Positions 9,901-15,650 of a DNA stretch of 15,650 bases are shown piece by piece. The first letter of the stretch is position 1. The number at the start of each line of letters is the position of its first letter. The notes beneath the pieces are model-generated. The model made no database searches. It had not been told where the DNA came from and worked only from the letters and a program-made list of their open reading frames with translations. This DNA comes from Pigoraptor vietnamica (Eukaryota; Opisthokonta; Filasterea), in assembly GCA_943704525.1 (NCBI GenBank), contig CALSCQ010000982.1, positions 1-15,650 on the forward strand. Direction: 5' to 3'. The position numbers were made by a program, and so were the translations under genes.

Positions 9901-10233
9901 GACGCAGATGCGGCTCGGATTCGTGTAGCGGCTCGCGTTGAGGAGCGAGGATGTAAACTCGCCTGGCATCGGGTAAATGTAGACCTTCACGCCAAACGGC
10001 GCCGCCACGCTTCCCGCCGCACTGCGCACGGCAACGTTCGCAACGTCGGGCGAGAACTCGGGGTCCATGTCGATGGGAGGGTGGGGCGCCTGCGCACGCT
10101 TCGGAAAGAGCTTCATAATGTGGACGGGGTTGGCACCGTCCGAACTGAGCCCGCGCGTGTAGAACGTCACAACGGAGAGCGCCGACAGCACCGCCAGGGC
10201 CAAAAAGACCCACAGCGACCGCGTGAATTTCAT
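6176..10233 (-). CDS. GT47-GT49-GT64 fusion glycosyltransferase (left copy), 3 exons, 1174 residues
   Basis: Exons: 10233-8812, 8554-7265 and 6988-6176. The introns (257 and 276 nt) are GT-AG and phase 0. Residues 7-25 are a signal anchor, so a type II Golgi protein is expected. About 83-403 is an exostosin GT47 domain, 560-860 a LARGE-like GT49 domain with DVD at 660-662, and 910-1150 a GT64 domain with DDD at 995-997 and CDDIALN at 1084-1090. EXT1/EXT2 have GT47 then GT64 and make heparan sulfate; LARGE and B4GAT1 carry GT49 and add glucuronate. Synthesis of an acidic glycan is therefore inferred, not shown. The GT49 exon has no signal anchor or evident start of its own, and the paralogue has the same junctions, so one transcript is preferred over two genes. 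The protein ends in a His/Ser tail (GHSHSHSH). Confidence 0.85.
6989..7264 (-). other. Left copy intron 2 (276 nt, stop-free in frame)
   Basis: The intron runs from gtgcgt after GLKEE to gacacag before DANKPKYV, phase 0. Its length is divisible by three and it contains no in-frame stop, so retention would insert 92 residues of low-complexity, Cys- and Arg-rich sequence between GT49 and GT64. The right copy lacks equivalent coding there, which is why it is called an intron. Confidence 0.8.
7265..8554 (-). other. Left copy exon 2: GT49 LARGE/B4GAT1-like domain (residues 475-904)
   Basis: The exon opens with a Cys-containing region (475-560) conserved in both copies. The GT49 core follows, with family landmarks VTVATQATVDRV, GPVSVAVLVD, FYPINMLRN, the metal-binding VMVLDVDVLP (DVD 660-662), YMPTNHLKW, RFEPYYVVRRDAPLF, and GYRFVVLPDVFTIDIPHD. 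In LARGE this domain transfers glucuronate onto xylose, and in B4GAT1 it primes the same glycan. The acceptor here is unknown. The donor is gtgcgt at 7264. Confidence 0.93.
8555..8811 (-). other. Left copy intron 1 (257 nt)
   Basis: The intron runs from gtaagg to ccaatgcag between LMPK and SQCAATDP, phase 0. It carries C-rich runs on the plus strand (8779-8800), so the sense strand is G-rich just after the donor and can form a G-quadruplex in principle. In-frame stops mean it must be removed to join GT47 to GT49. Confidence 0.85.
8812..10233 (-). other. Left copy exon 1: signal anchor and GT47 exostosin domain (residues 1-474)
   Basis: The ATG at 10233 is followed by MKFTRSLWVFLALAVLSALS, a short basic start plus a hydrophobic stretch typical of a Golgi signal anchor. 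After a Pro-rich stem to about residue 80 comes the exostosin fold: VKVYIYPMPGEF, EEADFFFVPAYVSCL, GGEDHIWAFTQGYGAHLF, FWGGTL, and the nucleotide-sugar binding part around 329-352 (RPYEAILSGCIPVLVSDD, then LEYPFERFVDW). Residues 404-474 are a basic/acidic linker. The exon ends at ...LMPK with donor gtaagg at 8811. Confidence 0.93.
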
Positions 10234-10669
10234 CGCGCGAGCGACGGCGGACGACGACCCGCAACCGTCGCACCCGCAAATTCAAACTGTGTGTTGCGTC
10301 GCTCACATTGTCGCGTCAAAGTTTCTGCACAACTCAAATTCGCGACGCGAAGAAAGAAGAAGACGTCGCCCTCGCCTCCCGACAAGGCGAAAGAGAAAGG
10401 AAAACAAACCCCTCGAAGAAAAAAAACTCCCTCCAAAAAACCGGAGGTTCGAAAGATGCTGTGGTTGACAAATACGGCTCCCCACACGCGACGACCACCC
10501 CGGATGGCTCGTTGGGATTCTCGGCAAACCGCAGTGTGGTACAAAGCTCAAACTCGGCCATCCCGATTAGGAAAGGGATGGAACGAATGTTACCTCCTGT
10601 GCGGCGCGCTTGACCTTCCTTTCGTTTTGCACCCGTCCTACTCTGAGGAGGAGCATCCAAACGCGTTGC

Positions 10670-10716
10670 GATTGCCAGCTGCCTCTGCCATCGAAGATGG
10701 TGGGTCAAGTGGCTCG
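10670..10716. repeat. Degenerate direct repeat, first unit
   Basis: This unit resembles 10840-10887, sharing gctgcctctg, tcgaa and tcaagtg blocks at matching spacing, at roughly 77% identity by eye. The units are about 170 bp apart in the spacer between the two GT genes. Confidence 0.6.
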
Positions 10717-10839
10717 CTTCGGCCCGCGGGGCCGGCCGGGCGCCGGGCTCCCACGGTCGGCCGAGTCACTGCCGAGTGTCGCCGAATACGGCACGGCGGC
10801 CGGCTGGCTTGGGGGCGGCGTCCACTGACGCGCGCACCC

Positions 10840-10887
10840 GATTTGCCGGCTGCCTCTGGACTCGAACACGGCGGATCAAGTGTCGCG
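10840..10887. repeat. Degenerate direct repeat, second unit
   Basis: This is the partner of 10670-10716. It is one base longer, with about ten substitutions. GC-rich cggccgg blocks lie beside both units. Confidence 0.6.
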
Positions 10888-11146
10888 TCAGTACTCCAGT
10901 CGGACTCGGCCGGCTACCTTGAAATGGCTCGCTACACAGTTTTCACAGCCGGCGTTCGACATCGGTACATCAGTTGTGAATTCAGTCTCCGAGTACTTTT
11001 CTGTTCACATCGGATGACGCAGTCCAACGCACGCACTCACGCATGCACGCATGCACGCACGCTCCGGTCCCAGCAACCAAAACCAACGGGGCGGATCTGG
11101 CGCACGCCGGCCCGACGCGGCACCGAGCGGCCGCACTAGATTGGTT

Positions 11147-11956
11147 TTAACTGCTGCCGCCGTGATCGTCAGAGTTCGTGTCGGCCGAAATGCCGGCAAA
11201 CGAGCGAATGATCGAGTCGCCGGGGATGAGCGGGCTCTTGCCGTAGGCCATCACAAACTGCGTCACGCAGTTGCTGCGCACGCTGTTGCTCACGACGCTG
11301 CTGCTGCTGCCGCTGCCAAACTGCAGCTGCCCTCGGGACCGCCGCGTGACCTGGCCGTCCACGAGGGTCGGCGGCTGTTGCGTCTGCAGCGCAACGGCAA
11401 AGTTCATGGCAATGTCGTCGCACGCCCTCGTCTCGTCCACGTGCTTCCGAATGGCCTCGGGCGACCGCAAGTACGTGTCAAAGTGCTTCCGGTGCAGGAA
11501 CGCCGCCCCAATCTGCACCATGTCGTAGGGCTGTCCCCCGTCGGGGCGCCGCTCGACGTACGACCACTGGAACTTTGACGACTTTTCCGTGCCGGCCGGA
11601 ATGAACCCGACGATGCGGTCCTGCTGCGTCAGCCACGCGCGAAACGCAAATTCGATCGAGCGCGAATCCACCACGAGGTCGTGGTCGACGATGAAGACGG
11701 CGTCGGGCGCTTCGGGCGGCACGTTCTCGGCGCGATACCGGTTGCTCGGCAGGTCCTTGCCCTGGGGGCGAATGAGGAGAGGGACGGCGCACTGCGCCAC
11801 AAAATCCTCGGGGTCGGGCACGCCCTCGTCCGAATTCCAGACAATGACGATGGCCCACACCGACGGCAGCTGGCAGTACGCGCGGAGGTTCTCCGCCAGG
11901 ACGGTCGTGCGGCCCGTCACCGCAATCACGATCGTGTACTTGGCCCTGTCGCCCTC
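11147..11956 (-). other. Right copy exon 3: GT64 domain (residues 911-1179)
   Basis: The domain shows KYTIVIAVTGRTTVLAENL, LPSVWAIVIVWNSD, SNRYRAENVP, DAVFIVDHDLVVDSRSIEFA, QQDRIVGFIP and ACDDIAMNFAVALQT. The metal site reads DHD, not DDD, but keeps the outer aspartates. The C-terminus is Ser/Gly-rich, without the His tail of the left copy. Protein identity to the left GT64 is the lowest of the three domains (roughly 40-45% by eye). The stop is TAA. Confidence 0.93.
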
Positions 11957-13702
11957 CTGCGATGGATTGCGCATGCCGAATGAAAGGAAAGAAAGAAACT
12001 CGTCAGCAAAGAGACCAAAAAAAAAAAAAAGGCGCGCAGATCTGCTCGACGGGCTCTGTTGCGTGACGAGAGCGATGCCAATCGGACAGCATAATATAAT
12101 TGCCGGTGGGAATCGTCAGTGAAAAAGACCATGACAACGACGGCAAAATCATGTGAAACATCAGCGGCCAAAGCTGCAAGAGATGCCAAATGGACGACGA
12201 TGTGGACGTCGCAAACAAATCACACACGGCCCACCTCCACCGTGAGTCCGCGGGCGCTCGTCGTCAAGATGTTCTTGCGGACGGCGAGATCGTAGTGCGT
12301 GTTCGGGAATTTGGCGACCTCCTTGAACAGGACGGCCTTGAAAGCGTCGTACTCCCTTCCCTCCGCCCTCCCGCGCTCCGGCGACGCGCCGTACATGGCC
12401 GCGGCGTAGGCGACAAAGTCGGGCCACAGCGTCGAGGGCAGGAGAAACGCGGAGGCGGCGCGCTGCCGCACGTCGTGCGGAATGTCGATCGTGAAGACTT
12501 CCGGCAGCACGACGAAGCGATAGCCCGCCGCGTACATGTGGAACACCTGCTGCGCAAAGTTGCCGCCCCGGTCGACGAACGAGTCGTTGAAGAGCGGCGC
12601 GCCCGCGCGGACGACGTAGTACGGCTCAAAGCGGACCGTGTACGAGACCTCGTAAGGCGCACCCGTCGCCATCCACTTGATGTAGTTTGTCGGCATGTAC
12701 GCCGGCGGAAAGTACATGTGCATCGGTCGGAGTCGGCCCTCCTGCAGCGCCGAGACGCAGTCGCTCTTGGAGATCAGCGTGCACTGGCCGACCTGGTGCT
12801 CGGCCTCCAGCTGCTGGAGCAGGGTCGAGTTCGAGTTGATGAATTCGACCGCCGGCGCGATGAAGGCGAGGAGTCCCGGGCAGTCGCCCTCGGTGTGCGC
12901 GCGCGCAAACTGCCGGTCGGCGTCAAACACCTGCTCCATGAACGCCGACATGCACGCGCTCGGCATCACGTCGACGTCGAGCACCATCAGCCAGTCGGTC
13001 ACCACCTGCTGGATCGCGACGTTGCGGAGAAAGTTGACCGGGTAAAACGACGTCGGGTCGCGGCTGCTGTGCCCGTGGCGCCGCACAAAGTGCACGTCGA
13101 CGTAGCGCTGCAGGAGCGGCGAGCCGCGTATGAGCGTCTGCACGGCCTCGACGTCGTGCTCCGGGTCGCTCACGAGCACGGCAATCGACACGGGGCCCTG
13201 CCACGCGCCAATGAAGCGGATGAGGTTCCCGAACACGCGGTCGAGCGTCGCCTGCATCGCCACCGTGATGGTGCGGCCGCGCAGGACGCGACCCTCCGGC
13301 GAGCGGAGGAGCGTGCCCTCCGTCGAGAGAATGGCGCCCGCGTGAATCTCAAAGGAGCGCTCGTAAGGGTGCGCGTACAGGCGCAGCTCCCCCGGCTTCA
13401 TGCCGGCGGAAAAGTTTTGCGCGCGCGTGCACGCGTGGCCTCCAGAAAGTCCTCGCGCCGTGCCGTGGCAGTGCGTCCTGTCGCGCGCTTTCGGCGAGCG
13501 CAAAATCAAGGGGTCCGTCGGATCGCACTGGCTCTGCGCACGCGCGCGCGACGTGCAGGAAATTTTGCAAGTGAACAAGACAGTTGGACCGGGCAAGGTC
13601 ACACCAACGACGGCAGCGACCGAAGTCCCAGGGAAAAATACAAGCGAGCGAACGGAATAGACCGACCGGCGTCGACAGCAACCGCCACTGACAGACGCCG
13701 GG

Positions 13703-13798
<96 letters not shown>

Positions 13799-15338
13799 GA
13801 CGAGCAAACAAAAAATCGGCGGGCGCGCGGCCACTTTCACACACACAACTTGCAGCTGCAGCACAACAAGCACAGTCACTGCGGTGAAGCTCTGCTGCAA
13901 GACGAACCTTGGGAGCGAGGAGGTGCGATATGGGCGCCGGCTTCGAGTAGGCTCCGCGGCGCCGCTGCGGCCCGAACAGCGCCGCGTCGTCCGCGGGTTC
14001 GTTCGTGCCCCACTCTTCCTCGTACTCGCGCCGCTTTGCGCGCGGCAGGGATGGGTCCGGGCTGAGGACGGCTGCCTTCCGCGCGAGCTCCCTCACGATC
14101 ATGTCCGTGGCATACCCGGGCTCGTACTGCGGCGTAAAGTGGAAAGCGCGCCAGTGCCGGACGAGCGCCGCCTGCATCGACGCGATCGACTCTTTCGAGA
14201 TGCCGCGCAGAATCGCAGGGAGCTCCGAGATGCGCTGCGGCGATATCTTGACCGACAGCGACCGCCAGTCCACGAACCGCTCAAACGGGTACTCGAGGTC
14301 GTCCGACACCAGCACCGGAATGCACCCGCTCAGGATCGCCTCGTACGGCCGCGGCGTCCACGCCCACCACCCCTCGAGACACAGGCAGAACACGGCGTCG
14401 CGCATGGGCGTGAACACGTCCCCCCACTTTCCCTGGCTCACCTGGAATCGAAAATCTTCCTCGTCGCGGAAATTCTCGTAGACGTACTGGCGAATGCCGC
14501 CGCTGTACTGCGCGTCGGGCAGAAGGGTCCCTCCCCAGAACGCCAGCACGGTGCGCTTCGAGAACGCCGGTCCTTCCGCCTCCTCGTACACGGGCGTCAG
14601 CTTGAATATGCCCGGAATCGCAATGTCCTTCCACGGCTGGAACACGTGCTCCGAGTACTGCCCGTTCGTCACGAGAAAGATCGAGCGGCGAATCTTTGCG
14701 ACGTCGCCAAAGAGGTGCGCGCCGTAGCCCTGCGTGAACGCCCAAATGTGGTCCTCTCCGCCGCGCCGGTCCCAGTACGGGTAGTGCGTGCGAATGTGGT
14801 CGAGAGCGCGCTCCATGAAGGCGGCCGTCGCGCGAAGGTCGGGCAGATTGACGCCCTCGATGCGCGCGCCGTTCTTGATGAGGCACGACACGTACGCGGG
14901 GACGTAGAAAAAGTCGGCCTCCTCGGGGTTTTGGGTAACAAACGGGCTCTCGAGGAGGTTTTGGTGGAAGAGGATCTCCGAGCCGTAAAAGACCTTGCAG
15001 CAGACGCAGATGCGGCTCGGATTCGTGTAGCGGCTCGCGTTGAGGAGCGCTGACGTGAATTCTTCGGGCATGGGATAGACGAATATCTTGACGCCCCTCG
15101 CCGCGCCGTTGATGCCGTCCGCATCACGACGAGCCGAATGTTGCCGGCCGGCGGCGCCCCCCTGAGGCCGGAACGCGTCGATCGACAAGCGACCGAGTGA
15201 GCGCCCTTCGCTGCCTCCGGCTGGCGCGCATGCCTCGTTGCCCGCGAGGAAGAAGCGCACGTTGCCGGCAAAGCCGAACAAGAGCAAGGCCGCGACGACG
15301 GCGGCGAGCCGCACAAAGCGGCCGAGACTCAGCCTCAT
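11147..15338 (-). CDS. GT47-GT49-GT64 fusion glycosyltransferase (right copy), 3 exons, 1179 residues
   Basis: Exons: 15338-13908, 13533-12235 and 11956-11147. The introns (374 and 278 nt) are GT-AG and phase 0, at the same two places as in the left copy. The start is set at 15338 because MRLSLGRFVRLAAVVAALLL begins a signal anchor; an upstream in-frame ATG at 15608 would bury it behind about 90 unconserved residues. Domains: GT47 at about 83-404, GT49 at about 563-866 with DVD at 663-665, and GT64 at about 916-1155 with DHD at 1001-1003 in place of the DDD of its neighbour. It is expected to act in the Golgi on the same or a related glycan as the left copy. The tandem, same-strand arrangement shows origin by duplication. 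Substrates of all three domains are inferred from family only. Confidence 0.85.
11957..12234 (-). other. Right copy intron 2 (278 nt)
   Basis: The intron runs from gtgggc after ARGLTVE to catcgcag before EGDRAKYT, phase 0, matching intron 2 of the left copy. It contains a T-run on the sense strand (plus 12017-12030), which would serve as a polypyrimidine tract. Confidence 0.82.
12235..13533 (-). other. Right copy exon 2: GT49 domain (residues 478-910)
   Basis: Landmarks match the left copy: ITVAMQATLDRV, GPVSIAVLVSD, FYPVNFLRN, LMVLDVDVMP (DVD 663-665), YMPTNYIKW, RFEPYYVVRAGAPLF and GYRFVVLPEVFTIDIPHD. Overall protein identity to the left GT49 is only moderate (roughly 55-60% by eye), with one nearly identical DNA block at 12474-12597. 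The donor is gtgggc at 12234. Confidence 0.93.
13534..13907 (-). other. Right copy intron 1 (374 nt) with a T93 run
   Basis: The intron runs from gttcgt to gtgcgcag, phase 0, between LLAPK and SQCDPTDP. Its sense strand holds 93 consecutive T. The frame also happens to be open through it, which produces a spurious long reading frame into the intron. Confidence 0.82.
13703..13795. repeat. A93 homopolymer (T93 on the sense strand)
   Basis: Ninety-three uninterrupted A on the plus strand, inside intron 1 of the right GT gene. The left copy has no counterpart. No target-site duplication or retroelement body was seen on either side. Confidence 0.97.
13908..15338 (-). other. Right copy exon 1: signal anchor and GT47 domain (residues 1-477)
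   Basis: The hydrophobic anchor is at about 9-32, followed by a Gly/Ala/Arg-rich stem to about 80. The GT47 domain is about 92% identical in protein to the left copy, with identical stretches at about 176-237 and 298-403. The N-terminal anchors and stems, and the linker after 405, are unrelated or weakly related. The exon ends at ...LLAPK with donor gttcgt at 13907, a weaker donor than the gtaagg used by the left copy at the same place. Confidence 0.92.
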
Positions 15339-15650
15339 GATCGCTCCGTTTTCCGCCGTTGATTCAGCCAGTGGGCCACCGTTTTTGTTGCGGGCAGTCG
15401 TGACGAAGTGGGGGGATTCTGGTTTAGCGTTTCTGAAAAAGAATTGGGATGGATGCGTTGCCAGCCCGAGGGTGTGCCCGACTGAAATCCTCCGAGTGGG
15501 GACCAAATTGATTGTGACGTCATGATGACGTTTGCAAGCCGCTGACCGCACGTGGTGTGTCCGCACTCCACGAATGTGTGGTGCACTTTTTGCGTAGCGT
15601 GCGAACATCTCCCCACAGCCTTCACACGGAAAAATCTCCCCCTCCCCCCC
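15339..15650. promoter_or_regulatory. 5' flank of the right GT gene
   Basis: No separate gene is supported. It holds TGACGTCA at 15515-15522 (a CRE-type bZIP site, about 177 bp before the ATG), followed by a second TGACG half-site at about 15526, and CACGTG at about 15549. No TATA box was seen. The last bases are a C-run at the window edge. Confidence 0.45.
15515..15522. promoter_or_regulatory. Candidate CRE/bZIP site TGACGTCA
   Basis: A perfect palindrome about 177 bp upstream of the right GT gene ATG, with an adjoining TGACG half-site. Confidence 0.42.

Larger units (their letters stand above)
10234..11146. promoter_or_regulatory. Spacer between the two GT fusion genes
   Basis: No gene is supported here. 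Read on the minus strand it is the 3' flank of the right copy followed by the promoter and leader of the left copy. It contains a short ACGC/ATGC repeat at 11029-11066, a degenerate duplicated 47-nt segment (10670-10716 and 10840-10887), a strongly pyrimidine-rich sense stretch at 10345-10450, and a GACGTC core at 10362-10367, about 130 bp before the left copy ATG. No AATAAA or TATA box was recognised. Confidence 0.5.

Noticed and set aside
8824-11139. 771-codon open frame on the plus strand
   Set aside because: It is antisense to the GT47 exon and the spacer. Its composition is Arg/Ala/His-rich without domains, as expected from strong GC bias at third positions on the real strand.
13703-13795. 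Poly(A) tail of a plus-strand retrogene
   Set aside because: The sequence before the A-run is the conserved GT49 exon and a short intron stretch, not a processed gene body, and no flanking duplication was found.
13599-13907. Coding read-through of the GT47 exon into the T93 region
   Set aside because: It would encode poly-Phe. The homologous donor at 13907 and the phase-0 join to exon 2 give a conserved structure.
12190-15053. Long plus-strand frames at 12190-13887 and 13884-15053
   Set aside because: They mirror the right GT gene. One includes a poly-Lys stretch from the A93 run. No family signature was seen.
15339-15608. Upstream in-frame ATG at 15608 for the right GT gene
   Set aside because: It would add 90 residues before the signal anchor, with no counterpart in the left copy. 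The ATG at 15338 places the anchor at the N-terminus.

Overview
The window is nuclear DNA from a GC-rich, probably unicellular eukaryote. The evidence is three genes interrupted by GT-AG introns, long homopolymer and microsatellite tracts, exostosin- and LARGE-type glycosyltransferases with an N-terminal signal anchor, and a DDB1/CPSF160/SF3B3-type beta-propeller protein. The lineage cannot be fixed from sequence reading alone. A GC-rich alga or other protist would fit. Both ends of the window are G/C homopolymers, which suggests an assembly break.

All three genes lie head to tail on the minus strand. From right to left: (1) 15338-11147, a three-exon gene for a predicted 1179-residue protein; (2) 10233-6176, a tandem paralogue with the same exon plan, 1174 residues; (3) 5773 to beyond position 1, an intron-rich gene with at least 19 exons. 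Its visible part encodes about 827 residues of a DDB1/CPSF160/SF3B3-family protein, and its C-terminal part lies beyond the left edge.

The two glycosyltransferase genes are the main discovery. In each, exon 1 encodes a signal anchor and an exostosin (GT47) domain, exon 2 a LARGE/B4GAT1-like GT49 domain with a DVD motif, and exon 3 an EXT/EXTL2-like GT64 domain. All four introns are phase 0, and both introns sit at matching places in the two copies. The best reading is a three-catalytic-domain fusion, GT47-GT49-GT64: an exostosin (GT47-GT64) with a LARGE-like module between its two usual domains. By analogy it would be a Golgi type II membrane enzyme building an acidic, uronic-acid-containing polysaccharide. 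The copies are nearly identical at DNA level in parts of GT47 and in one GT49 block but far more diverged elsewhere, especially in GT64. That is the pattern expected of gene conversion on an older duplication.

The left third is an intron-dense gene whose introns carry GT/CA microsatellites and G/C runs. One predicted 5' splice site lies inside a perfect 36-nt palindrome. Intergenic spaces are about 400 bp (5774-6175), 900 bp (10234-11146) and 300 bp (15339-15650). They hold candidate TGACGTCA promoter sites, a C34 run and a degenerate duplicated segment. No tRNA, rRNA, CRISPR array or recognisable transposon was seen.
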